Below are positions 53,299 through 61,533 of a DNA stretch of 64,000 bases, piece after piece. The notes under the pieces were generated by a model. The model saw only the letters and a program-made list of their open reading frames with translations, made no database searches and was not told where the DNA came from. Positions within the stretch are counted from its first letter, which is position 1. Each line of letters starts with the position of its first letter. Where the stretch lies: assembly GCA_037625715.1 (NCBI GenBank), contig JASJHQ010000076.1:15405-79404 (forward strand). Direction: 5' to 3'. The position numbers were made by a program, and so were the translations under genes. The stretch is from JABAYQ01 sp018608925. Its GTDB lineage: Bacteria > Bacteroidota > Bacteroidia > Flavobacteriales > UBA7312.

Positions 53299-53795
53299 TA
53301 ATAAGAAAAGCAAAGCATACAGAACTAGACCAAATAATGGAGACCTATAAGTCATGCGTAAAAGGAATGATCGACTTAGGTATTGACCAATGGGATGAAA
53401 GCTATCCCAATATGGGGATTATTCAAAACGACTTAGAAGAACAAAATTATTATGTCGCTATTTTGGATGAAGAAATAGTAGCAGGAATAAAAATCGATCA
53501 AGTTCAAGACCCTACTTATTTAGACATTAACTGGAAAGACAAAAGCAACAACTTTATAGTAGTCCATCGATTATGTTCCAAGACTAAAGTCTGGAACAAA
53601 GGCATTGGCAAAAAAATGATGGAATTTGCAGAATCTGTAGCTAAAGAGTTAAGCTGCACCTCTATACGCTTAGATACCTACGTTAACAATCCTAAGGCAA
53701 TGGCTTTTTATGAGCACATAGGATATACCAAGCTAGGCTCTATAAATCTGAAGCCAGAAAAAGATAAATACTATTGCTTTGAAAAATTTATTTAA
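53295..53795 (+). CDS. GNAT-family N-acetyltransferase
   Basis: The 166-residue protein has the GNAT fold with an acetyl-CoA loop in VWNKGIGKKMMEFAE (the Q/R-x-x-G-x-G/A equivalent) and the C-terminal DTYVNNPKAMAFYEHIGYTKLG block. The substrate is unknown. It is coupled to the LuxE-like gene (ATGA overlap), which suggests related substrates, but that is an inference. Confidence 0.85.
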   Translation: MIIRKAKHTELDQIMETYKSCVKGMIDLGIDQWDESYPNMGIIQNDLEEQNYYVAILDEEIVAGIKIDQVQDPTYLDINWKDKSNNFIVVHRLCSKTKVWNKGIGKKMMEFAESVAKELSCTSIRLDTYVNNPKAMAFYEHIGYTKLGSINLKPEKDKYYCFEKFI

Positions 53796-53863
53796 CTTTG
53801 TATAATCCTTATTTTTAAACAAGGACCCCCTTAACCCTAGCAAATCAATAAATAATTTGATTT

Positions 53864-55762
53864 ATGGGGAAACAAAAATTTATACTACTTACATTCTTAA
53901 TCTTTTGCTTTGCAGCAAGTTCACAAAACTTAGTGCCCAATCCTAGCTTTGAAGATTACGATACCAGCTACACCGCAACTATCTATCCTTACTTCAACCA
54001 TACCTTTGAGTCTATTGACATATGGCGTACTGAATGGGACATGTTTAATACTCCCGATTTGTTCTTTGAAGATAATTATATGTTTTTTGAAGATGTTGAC
54101 CCCGCTTTATTACAAATGGCAATAGACTTATATAACGCCTCAGACTCAGATAACCCCGGATTAGGAATAAATTACGCATCTTCTCCCTCTAATTATGCAG
54201 GATTCCAATACCCAAGAACAGGATCAAACTATATTGGCTTAAGAGCAGAGACGCCTATAGTCTTGAATAATAATGGTATTTTCTCAAACAATCCCTACCA
54301 CGAATACGTACAAGTAGAACTTAGCGAAACATTAGAAGCTGGCAAAACCTATGAAGTTTCCTTTTTCGTAAGCTTATCTGAAAACAGTATTTTTCAAAAC
54401 AATAGCATAGGAATATTATTATCCGATCAAAGTGAATTTAATTTTGGTATAATTCCCGAAGAGCCAGATATCGTTTCAACTGACTCGATAACAAGCACAG
54501 AAGATTGGGTAGAAGTAAAAGAAAACTACATTGCTCAGGGAGGAGAAAAGTTTCTTAGTCTTGGCAATTTAAACCTAACAGCCTTAACCGACATCTTTAT
54601 ATCACAAGGGCAATTTAACGCTGTCTATTATTATATAGATGATATATCCGTTTTTGAAAACAGAAGAATAGATACCACTTTATGCCCTAATGACTCCATA
54701 ACATTAACAGCTACGCCAGGGTCAATCAACCATTTATGGCAAGATGGATCCATCGATTCTGTTTTTGTTGTGACAGAACCAGGAACCTATTGGTATAGAG
54801 GGGATTATGACAACATATTTCATACAGACACCTTCATAGTTAATTACTATGAGCCATTAACTATATCGTCAATAACGGATACTATTATTTGCTACGATGC
54901 TTCTATCGAAATAATAGCAACCCATAACTTCGACGATGTTCAATACAATTGGAGTACTGGTGACACAACTAGCTCAATAACTGTTTCAGAAGCTGGACTA
55001 TACTATGTAGCAATAACAAACATATGCCAAAAACAAGCAAATGTAATTACTATCAACAAAACACCTAAGCTGGAATTTGAATTAGGCAATGACACCATCT
55101 TATGTCATAACACCAGCATATTACTCTCTCCTCAACTAAATGACGGAGAATATAATTGGCAAGACGGCAGCAATGATTTAATCTATTCAGTAAATAGCTC
55201 TGGAGAATATTGGCTTTCTGTTAGTAATGAATGTGAAACTGTTACGGACGTTATTAATGTAACTGTATTGGATAGCTTAGAATTAGATTTAGGCCCCGAA
55301 TTAGATGTTTGCGAATTCCCAATTACAATTGATGTATTCAATGATAAAGCCCAATATTTGTGGCAAGACGGCTCCCAAAACAATTCTATTACAATAGAGG
55401 ATTCTTCAACAATATGGGTCAATGTTAGCAATCAATGCGAAAGCATAAGCGACACACTGAAAATCAAATACTTTTGTGGTTGTAATTTGTTTATTCCGAC
55501 AGCCTTTACTCCAAATAATGATGGGGAAAACGATTTGTTTGAAGTGGTAATAGACCCTCAGTGCCAATTAAAAAAATACAGCATAAGTATTTACAATCGA
55601 TGGGGCTCGGAAATATTTCGTTCTTCAGAAATGAAAAACAAATGGAATGGAGAGTTTAAGAATAGACGGGTACAAAATGGCCTTTATAACTATTATATTA
55701 ATTATCAAACTTATGGAAATCCTAAAGAACAAATTTTAGGCAAAGTTCTTTTGATAAATTAA
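53864..55762 (+). CDS. T9SS type B (gliding-associated C-terminal) secreted protein
   Basis: The 632-residue protein has a signal peptide (1-20, ending ASSQ), an N-terminal module with NLVPNPSFEDYD (about 22-33) like carbohydrate-binding jelly-roll domains, three or four Ig/PKD-like repeats marked by W(Q/S)(D/T)GS/D and CE/CQ Cys residues (about 270-545), and a C-terminal CHU_C/gliding motility-associated domain (ending from FIPTAFTPNNDGENDLF through YNRWGSEIF to GLYNYYI). That domain is a type B T9SS signal. A surface adhesin or cell-wall-binding protein is likely. Confidence 0.88.
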   Translation: MGKQKFILLTFLIFCFAASSQNLVPNPSFEDYDTSYTATIYPYFNHTFESIDIWRTEWDMFNTPDLFFEDNYMFFEDVDPALLQMAIDLYNASDSDNPGLGINYASSPSNYAGFQYPRTGSNYIGLRAETPIVLNNNGIFSNNPYHEYVQVELSETLEAGKTYEVSFFVSLSENSIFQNNSIGILLSDQSEFNFGIIPEEPDIVSTDSITSTEDWVEVKENYIAQGGEKFLSLGNLNLTALTDIFISQGQFNAVYYYIDDISVFENRRIDTTLCPNDSITLTATPGSINHLWQDGSIDSVFVVTEPGTYWYRGDYDNIFHTDTFIVNYYEPLTISSITDTIICYDASIEIIATHNFDDVQYNWSTGDTTSSITVSEAGLYYVAITNICQKQANVITINKTPKLEFELGNDTILCHNTSILLSPQLNDGEYNWQDGSNDLIYSVNSSGEYWLSVSNECETVTDVINVTVLDSLELDLGPELDVCEFPITIDVFNDKAQYLWQDGSQNNSITIEDSSTIWVNVSNQCESISDTLKIKYFCGCNLFIPTAFTPNNDGENDLFEVVIDPQCQLKKYSISIYNRWGSEIFRSSEMKNKWNGEFKNRRVQNGLYNYYINYQTYGNPKEQILGKVLLIN

Positions 55763-55785
55763 AAATGGTTCTTTAAATTGCAGCC

Positions 55786-56202
55786 ATGATTCTACAACAA
55801 GAAGTTATAACTGCACAAGAAAATTGGGGACAAGGAATTGTTCGCATTGGAAAAAATGAATTAGAGGCCTCAACATTTGTTGCTAAAATGTATGACCAAG
55901 ATGCTCTTTTCAAACCAACTATGGCTAAAGAAATTCCTTTCCGATTAGAGTTAGAAAAGGCAATTTCGTATTTCGTAGGAGGAACCGTAAATGAAGATAA
56001 TGGATTTGCTAAAAAACCTTGGACAGCTGTCCGCTTCGATAATGCAAAAGTTAATTTGTATTCAGATCATGCAATGGCAATGGGCCACTATTATTTTTCT
56101 GACACTAACAATGAAGAAACTAAAGTGGAATATAGTTTTGTTTACCTAAAAGACGAAGAAGGAAACCTTAAAATTTCCTTACATCACTCTTCTTTACCTT
56201 AA
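55786..56202 (+). CDS. SnoaL/NTF2-like small protein
   Basis: The 138-residue protein has a cone-fold pattern: helical start (VITAQENWGQGIVRIG), FKPTMAKEIPFRLELEKAISYFVGG, then beta strands with AMAMGHYYFSD and a C-terminal KISLHHSSLP. Relatives in other bacteria are sometimes labelled phosphoribosyl-AMP cyclohydrolase; the HisI metal and active-site motifs are not seen here, so I avoid that name. Function unknown. It overlaps the end of convergent tyrS by 4 nt. Confidence 0.7.
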   Translation: MILQQEVITAQENWGQGIVRIGKNELEASTFVAKMYDQDALFKPTMAKEIPFRLELEKAISYFVGGTVNEDNGFAKKPWTAVRFDNAKVNLYSDHAMAMGHYYFSDTNNEETKVEYSFVYLKDEEGNLKISLHHSSLP

Positions 56203-57467
56203 GATACATTTATCAAAAAATAATTTTTCTTTCCTTTTTGAACCAATAAATATTTTTGGGAAAGAAGATCGCCTTTACTAAGGGTTTTTTCTTCGTTAAT
56301 CTTCTGTTTATTGATCCTTACCGCATTAGATGAAATCATCCTTCTAGCTTCTCCTTTTGACTGAAAAACATTGGTTTTTTCGGCCAGAAAATCTAAAATT
56401 GAAACATTCAAATCATCCATTTTTACATTAAACTGAGGTACACCATCAAACACACTTAAAAACGTTTGTTCGTCTAAAGACAACAAATCATCTGCTGTAG
56501 ATTTTCCAAATAAAATATTGGAAGCAGTTATCGAAGAGTGGTAATCTTCTTGAGAGTGAACTCGAATAGTTATATCTTTTGCTAATTCTTTTTGAAGGAT
56601 TCTTAAGTGGGGTTGTTCGTCGTGCTCTTTCTCTAAAGATTCTATTTTTTCTTTATCGAATAAGGTAAAAATGCGGATATATGTTTTAGCATCTTCATCA
56701 GAAGAATTAAGCCAAAACTGATAAAACTTGTATGGTGAAGTTAGCTTTTTATCGAGCCAAACATTTCCTTCTTCTGTCTTACCAAATTTACCTCCATCTG
56801 CTTTTTTAAGAAGTGGTGTAGTAACCGCAAAGGCTGCACCTCCATCCTTACGCCTAATTAACTCTGTACCAGTGGTAATATTCCCCCATTGGTCAGAACC
56901 ACCTACTTGTACTTTACAGTTTTTATTTTTGTAAAGCCAGTAGAAATCATACCCCTGCACCAACTGGTAAGAAAATTCGGTAAAACTCATTCCAGTTTCT
57001 AATCTAGATTTTACAGAATCTTTGGCTAACATATAATTTATAGAAATATGTTTTCCTACTTCTCTAATAAAAGAAAGAAAAGTGAAATCTTTAAACCAAT
57101 CGTAATTGTTCACTATTTGAGCAGAGTTTTTACCACAATCAAAATCTAAAAATCTTTTTAATTGTTTCTCAACTGAAGCAAGATTATGGTTTAAAATATC
57201 TTCAGAAAGCATATTTCTTTCCTTTGATTTACCAGAAGGATCTCCAACCATGCCTGTTGCTCCACCCATTAAAGCAAAGGGTTGGTGGCCGCATCTTTGT
57301 AGATGGACTAATATCATTATTTGAACCAATGAGCCAATATGAAGAGAGTCCGCAGTAGGATCAAAGCCTATATAAGCACTTGTCATTTCTTTTTGAAATT
57401 GTTCTTCTGTTCCTGGCATAATATCGTGAATCATGCCTCTCCATTTTAATTCTTCTATAAAGTTCAT
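56199..57467 (-). CDS. tyrS: Tyrosyl-tRNA synthetase
   Basis: The 422-residue class I synthetase charges tRNA-Tyr. It has HIGS (43-46) as the HIGH motif, KFGKT as the KMSKS motif, the VQGYDFYWLYK tyrosine pocket and a C-terminal S4 RNA-binding domain (about 350-420). The frame opens 7 codons earlier, but MNFIEELKWRGM is the family start, giving ATG 57467. A TATATTTG -7 element lies 18 nt upstream. Confidence 0.97.
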   Translation of the reverse strand: MNFIEELKWRGMIHDIMPGTEEQFQKEMTSAYIGFDPTADSLHIGSLVQIMILVHLQRCGHQPFALMGGATGMVGDPSGKSKERNMLSEDILNHNLASVEKQLKRFLDFDCGKNSAQIVNNYDWFKDFTFLSFIREVGKHISINYMLAKDSVKSRLETGMSFTEFSYQLVQGYDFYWLYKNKNCKVQVGGSDQWGNITTGTELIRRKDGGAAFAVTTPLLKKADGGKFGKTEEGNVWLDKKLTSPYKFYQFWLNSSDEDAKTYIRIFTLFDKEKIESLEKEHDEQPHLRILQKELAKDITIRVHSQEDYHSSITASNILFGKSTADDLLSLDEQTFLSVFDGVPQFNVKMDDLNVSILDFLAEKTNVFQSKGEARRMISSNAVRINKQKINEEKTLSKGDLLSQKYLLVQKGKKNYFLINVS

Positions 57468-57485
57468 CGTGTTCAAATTTGACAG

Positions 57486-57493
57486 CAAATATA
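57486..57493 (-). promoter_or_regulatory. -7 element of tyrS
   Basis: On the minus strand TATATTTG fits TAnnTTTG, 18 nt before the tyrS ATG. No clear -33 TTG. Confidence 0.5.
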
Positions 57494-57524
57494 ATTAATG
57501 TGATTTTAAGCAGCATTTTTTCGG

Positions 57525-57532
57525 TACCTTTG
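57525..57532 (+). promoter_or_regulatory. -7 element of the epimerase gene, leaderless geometry
   Basis: TACCTTTG fits TAnnTTTG and ends 4 nt before the ATG at 57537, so the transcript should start at the start codon. No clear -33 TTG. Confidence 0.55.
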
Positions 57533-57536
57533 TTAT

Positions 57537-58547
57537 ATGATTTTTGTAACCGGAGGTACAGGCTTAGTTGGAGCGCATATTTTACTTGATTTAGCTTCAA
57601 AAAATAAAACCATTAAAGCACTTAAAAGAGAAGGCAGTTCTATTGCCATAACCGAAAAAGTATTTAACCATTACAACAAACAAAATTTACTACAAAACAT
57701 CAAATGGGTGGAAGGTGACCTGTTAGACTCCTACTCATTATATACTTTATTAAAAGGCTGTAAAACAGTCTACCATGCTGCAGCATTCGTTTCTTTTCAC
57801 CCAAAAGAAGTGAAGAAAATGATGGATATAAACATTGTTGGAACAGAAAATATTGTGAATGCGTGTTTAGAAAATAAAATAGAAAAATTAGCTTACGTTA
57901 GTTCTGTATCTACTCTTAGCAAACCCAAAAACAACTCTATTATTAACGAAAAAAGTTTCTGGACAAACGACTCTAATAAAACAAAATATGCTCAAAGTAA
58001 ATATTTTGCAGAACAAGAAGTATGGCGAGGAATACAAGAAGGACTAGATACAATCATTGTAAATCCTGCGGTAATTTTAGGCCCAGGTGACTGGACCAAA
58101 GGAAGCTCCCAACTATTTACTAAAGTGTGGAAAGGATTAAAATATTACACTGAGGGAGCTACTGCATATGTAGATGTTCTAGATGTAGCATCTATTCTAA
58201 TAAAATTAATGGAAAGCGATGTGAAAAATGACAGATTCATCTTAAGTAGTGAAAACGTGCCTTACAGAAAGCTTTTTAAAGAAATTGCCCACTACTTAGG
58301 AAAAAAAGAGGCCTCCGTTAAAGTGACTCCTTTTTTGAAAGAATTAGCGTGGAGAACAGAATATTTTAAATATTTGATTAGTGGTGTGAAACCACTTTTA
58401 ACAAAGGAAACTGCTAATCAAGCAATGACAATTTCGAATTATAGCAATCAGAAAATTAGTGATTTAGGCTATACATTTACATCTGTGTCGCATAGCATTG
58501 AAAGTTATTCTAAGTGGTTTTTGAAAGAAAATTCTACTGATCTTTAA
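57537..58547 (+). CDS. NAD(P)-dependent epimerase/dehydratase (extended SDR)
   Basis: The 336-residue protein has the Rossmann loop TGGTGLVGAH (5-14), AAFVSFHP and the catalytic YAQSKYFAEQEV (Y-x-x-x-K) motif, with NPAVILGPGDW downstream. It belongs to the extended short-chain dehydrogenase group that includes dihydroflavonol reductase and sugar epimerases; the substrate is not clear. It overlaps the convergent DUF4296 lipoprotein by 14 nt. Confidence 0.88.
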   Translation: MIFVTGGTGLVGAHILLDLASKNKTIKALKREGSSIAITEKVFNHYNKQNLLQNIKWVEGDLLDSYSLYTLLKGCKTVYHAAAFVSFHPKEVKKMMDINIVGTENIVNACLENKIEKLAYVSSVSTLSKPKNNSIINEKSFWTNDSNKTKYAQSKYFAEQEVWRGIQEGLDTIIVNPAVILGPGDWTKGSSQLFTKVWKGLKYYTEGATAYVDVLDVASILIKLMESDVKNDRFILSSENVPYRKLFKEIAHYLGKKEASVKVTPFLKELAWRTEYFKYLISGVKPLLTKETANQAMTISNYSNQKISDLGYTFTSVSHSIESYSKWFLKENSTDL

Positions 58548-58875
58548 GCTCTAAAACTTTCAAGTCAGCTATTACCAAATCATATACTTTGATGAGCTCA
58601 TTAATACCTTGAGAATTATAATATTTCCAACTTTGGTTAAACTCATCTAATGAAGAGCCATTTTTCACGCAAACGGCATTAAATAAAGAATCTACTATAG
58701 AATTGGATAAACTATCAGGGTATTGAAAAGAAGTAATTTGAGCTAATAATAAATGCCTCTCTACCAAAATTTGCTGCATAACATCAGTATCTATACTAGC
58801 ATAGCTGCCAGTATTTTCCTCCGTATTAACGCAAGAGCAAAAGAAAAACAGAACAAATAGTAAGGGCTTGTACAT
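58534..58875 (-). CDS. DUF4296 lipoprotein
   Basis: The 113-residue protein has a lipoprotein signal ending FFFCSC (Cys 15) and a helical mature part with MQQILVERHLLLAQ and LDEFNQSWKYYNSQ, matching the Bacteroidota DUF4296 family. It is often found beside dihydroorotase and polyprenol-phosphate mannosyltransferase genes. Function unknown; outer-membrane location is inferred. Confidence 0.8.
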   Translation of the reverse strand: MYKPLLFVLFFFCSCVNTEENTGSYASIDTDVMQQILVERHLLLAQITSFQYPDSLSNSIVDSLFNAVCVKNGSSLDEFNQSWKYYNSQGINELIKVYDLVIADLKVLELKDQ

Positions 58876-58916
58876 AATTAAGCGAATTTAAACAATTATT
58901 ATAAACCCAAAAAAAG

Positions 58917-58924
58917 TATATTTG
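58917..58924 (+). promoter_or_regulatory. -7 element of the Cys-rich lipoprotein gene
   Basis: TATATTTG fits TAnnTTTG, 29 nt before the ATG at 58954. No clear -33 TTG. Confidence 0.5.
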
Positions 58925-58953
58925 TGTTGTTCATTAATTTAAAACCAAATGTT

Positions 58954-59259
58954 ATGAAAAATTTAATTTATGTATTTGCAGTTCTTATCATGGGAGTAGT
59001 TTCTTGTGGAGCTCCTGCTGAAAAAAACACTACTTCTGATACTCAAGAAGTTACATCATGCGCAGCTGATTGCGTAAAAGAATGTTGTGCTGTAACAGAA
59101 GAAGCTACTTCTGAAGAAGCTACTTCTTGCGAGCCAGGATGTGAAAAAGAATGTTGTACTGCTAAAGAAGAAGCTACTTCTTGTGAAGCTGACTGTACTA
59201 AAGCATGTTGTGCTGACAAAGAAGCTAGTCATGACAATCATGAAGGCCACAGCCACTAA
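58954..59259 (+). CDS. Cysteine-rich lipoprotein, three C-x3-C-x3-CC repeats and His tail
   Basis: The 101-residue protein has a lipoprotein signal with lipobox VVSC (Cys 18). The mature part holds three repeats of C-x3-C-x3-C-C (Cys 36-45, 59-68, 77-86) joined by acidic linkers rich in Glu, Ala, Thr and Ser, then a His-rich tail (H93, H96, H99, H101). Twelve repeat Cys plus His suggest metal binding (copper, zinc or cadmium) at the membrane surface, metallothionein-like in style. The upstream in-frame TTG codons are in the promoter; ATG 58954 is chosen. No recognised family; metal binding is an inference. A strong terminator follows. Confidence 0.85.
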   Translation: MKNLIYVFAVLIMGVVSCGAPAEKNTTSDTQEVTSCAADCVKECCAVTEEATSEEATSCEPGCEKECCTAKEEATSCEADCTKACCADKEASHDNHEGHSH

Positions 59260-59274
59260 GAATTTATTTAAGTT

Positions 59275-59310
59275 AAAAAAAAGGCGTGAAATATTTCACG
59301 CCTTTTTTTT
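59275..59310. terminator. Bidirectional terminator
   Basis: The perfect palindrome AAAAAAAAGGCGTGAAAT / ATTTCACGCCTTTTTTTT lies between the Cys-rich lipoprotein gene and convergent dihydroorotase gene and can serve both strands. Confidence 0.95.
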
Positions 59311-59319
59311 GTCTTTTTT

Positions 59320-60654
59320 TTATCTATTAAATAAAAGTCTACTTCCTTTTATGTCGTTATTTAGTTTTCCCTGATCATAAACTAAATTTCCGTTTACCCA
59401 AGTGCGAGACACTTTAGACTGAAACTCCTGACCTTCAAATGGAGACCATCCGCATTTATATAAAATATTACTTTTATCAACTGTCCACGGATCTTGAATG
59501 TCTACTAAAACTAAGTCTGCCCAATAGCCTTCTCTAATAAAACCTCTTTTTTCTACTTGAAAACAAATTGCTGGTGCATGACTCGTCTTTTCAACGATTT
59601 TTTGCAACGATATTTTTCCTTGGTGATGCAGTTCTAAAAGAGCGACTAAGGCATGTTGAACTAAAGGCCCTCCTGAAGGAGCATTAAAATAGGTGTTTTG
59701 TTTTTCTAGTAAAGTATGAGGAGCGTGATCGGTTGCTATAACATCAATTCTATCATCCAAAACAGCTTGAAGAACAGCCTCTTTATCTTCTTTAGTTTTA
59801 ACTGCCGGATTCCACTTTATAAATGTTCCTTTTTCTGCATAATCTCTATCGTCAAACCATAAGTGATGAACGCATGCTTCAGCAGTAATCATTTTATCTT
59901 TTAATGGAATCGTGTTGTCAAACAAATCCATTTCCATTTCGGTAGAAAGATGGAAAACATGAAGCCTTGTTCCATGTTTTTTAGCTAATTCTATTGCCAT
60001 AGAAGAAGACTTATAGCAAGCCTCATCAGAACGGATAAGCGGATGCATTTGAATAGGAACGTCCTCTCCGTACAAAGCTTTAAAATTTTCGGTGTTTTCT
60101 AAAATTGTTTCCTCATCCTCACAATGAACGGCAATTAACATCTTTGATGTAGAAAAAATTTGTTCTAGAACCTCTCTATTGTCTACAAGCATATTTCCGG
60201 TAGAAGAACCCATAAATATTTTTACAGCAGCAACAGTTTTAGGGTCGGTCTTCAAAACCTCCTCTAAATTATCGTTAGAAGCTCCCATGAAAAAACTATA
60301 ATTAGCCGCTGATACTTGTGCCGCTCTAGCAAACTTTTTCTCTAGCAGTTCTTGAGTTAAAGATTGAGGATTTGTATTGGGCATTTCCATAAATGAGGTA
60401 ATTCCTCCAGCTACAGCAGCTCTAGATTCCGATTCGATATCGGCTTTATGAGTAAGCCCTGGCTCTCTAAAATGCACTTGGTCATCAATCAGTCCTGGTA
60501 TTAAATACTTGCCAGTCCCATCAATAACAGTATGGTTTTCTCCAGCAATGGATTCCCCAATTTGGGAAATAATGCCATTTTCTATTAAAACGTCTTTTAT
60601 TTCTGTTGTTCCTTCATTAACAACAAATGCGTTTCTTATTAAGGTAGATGTCAT
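59320..60654 (-). CDS. pyrC: Dihydroorotase
   Basis: This 444-residue amidohydrolase closes carbamoyl-aspartate to dihydroorotate in pyrimidine synthesis. It has DDQVHFREPG (57-66) where the usual D-x-H-x-H-x-R is seen, the carboxylated-lysine block AAVKIFMGSSTG, HCEDEE, VFHLSTEME and the ATDHAPH motif. The first His of the H-x-H pair is Gln 59, a variant I recall as common in Bacteroidota. It follows the mannosyltransferase gene by 7 nt. Confidence 0.93.
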   Translation of the reverse strand: MTSTLIRNAFVVNEGTTEIKDVLIENGIISQIGESIAGENHTVIDGTGKYLIPGLIDDQVHFREPGLTHKADIESESRAAVAGGITSFMEMPNTNPQSLTQELLEKKFARAAQVSAANYSFFMGASNDNLEEVLKTDPKTVAAVKIFMGSSTGNMLVDNREVLEQIFSTSKMLIAVHCEDEETILENTENFKALYGEDVPIQMHPLIRSDEACYKSSSMAIELAKKHGTRLHVFHLSTEMEMDLFDNTIPLKDKMITAEACVHHLWFDDRDYAEKGTFIKWNPAVKTKEDKEAVLQAVLDDRIDVIATDHAPHTLLEKQNTYFNAPSGGPLVQHALVALLELHHQGKISLQKIVEKTSHAPAICFQVEKRGFIREGYWADLVLVDIQDPWTVDKSNILYKCGWSPFEGQEFQSKVSRTWVNGNLVYDQGKLNNDIKGSRLLFNR

Positions 60655-60661
60655 AAAAAAA

Positions 60662-61384
60662 TTAAAATTTGGTAAACCAGCTTTTTATTTTGAGTTGAAT
60701 TACTCCAATAAAAGCTTCAAAAAAGATATCGGAACTCATTTTAGAGTTTCCTTCAGTTCGGTCAGTAAATATAACCGGAACTTCAACTACATTAAATCCT
60801 AATTTCCAAGATTTAAATTTCATTTCGATCTGAAAAGCATATCCAACAAAATCGATTTTATCAAGATTAATTCTTTCTAAAACAGATCTTTTATAGCACA
60901 TAAATCCGGCAGTAGAATCGTTTACAGGCAGTTTAGTTATAAACTTCACATACTTAGAAGCAAAAAAGGACATTAGTAATCTACTCATTGGCCAATTGAC
61001 AATATTTACTCCGTTTAGGTAGCGAGAACCAATAGCTACATCACCTCCTTCTAATGAGCAAGCTTTATATAATCTTTCTAGGTCGTCTGGGTTATGAGAA
61101 AAATCAGCATCCATTTCAAAAACGTAATCGTAATTTTTATTTAAAGCCCATTTAAAACCGTGGATATATGCCGTTCCAAGACCTAATTTCCCTGTTCTTT
61201 CTTCAATATATAAGCCTTCAAATTTGTCTTGTAAAGACTTGACTATATCGCCAGTACCATCAGGGGAACCATCATCTACAATTAAAACATCAAACTTTTT
61301 TGACAAAGAAAAAGTCTTGGTTAAGATTTTTTCAATGTTTTCTTTTTCGTTATAGGTAGGTATTATTACTAAGCTATCAGACAT
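60662..61384 (-). CDS. Polyprenol monophosphomannose synthase (GT2)
   Basis: The 240-residue GT2 glycosyltransferase moves mannose from GDP-mannose to polyprenol phosphate. It has IPTYNEKENI (9-17), VDDGSPDGTG, the metal-binding FEMDADFSHNP (D-x-D) and the GSRYLNG and VPVIFTDRTEGNSKM blocks of the Dpm1/Ppm1 family. There is no C-terminal membrane domain, so a soluble or peripheral enzyme. GDP-mannose may come from the ManC encoded at 10992. It is transcribed first, then pyrC. Confidence 0.9.
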   Translation of the reverse strand: MSDSLVIIPTYNEKENIEKILTKTFSLSKKFDVLIVDDGSPDGTGDIVKSLQDKFEGLYIEERTGKLGLGTAYIHGFKWALNKNYDYVFEMDADFSHNPDDLERLYKACSLEGGDVAIGSRYLNGVNIVNWPMSRLLMSFFASKYVKFITKLPVNDSTAGFMCYKRSVLERINLDKIDFVGYAFQIEMKFKSWKLGFNVVEVPVIFTDRTEGNSKMSSDIFFEAFIGVIQLKIKSWFTKF

Positions 61385-61533
61385 AAATGCGAATATAAAA
61401 AATACTACGCAAAACGAAAGTGTTTAGCTTTCATAAAAATTCTAATCTAAAATATTTTTAAATTAAATAATCCAACTAAAAAGTTTAATCCTATTTTTTA
61501 TTAAATTTACCAACTAACCTTATTACAAGTAAA

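Noticed and set aside
53842..53864. AAATCAA/TTGATTT hairpin before the T9SS type B gene
   Set aside because: A weak 7-bp A/T-rich stem, no T run and no known motif; likely chance.
59056..59256. Minus-strand open frame across the Cys-rich lipoprotein gene
   Set aside because: It is the reverse reading of a repetitive Cys/Glu-rich gene, giving a Ser/Phe-rich low-complexity product with no promoter.
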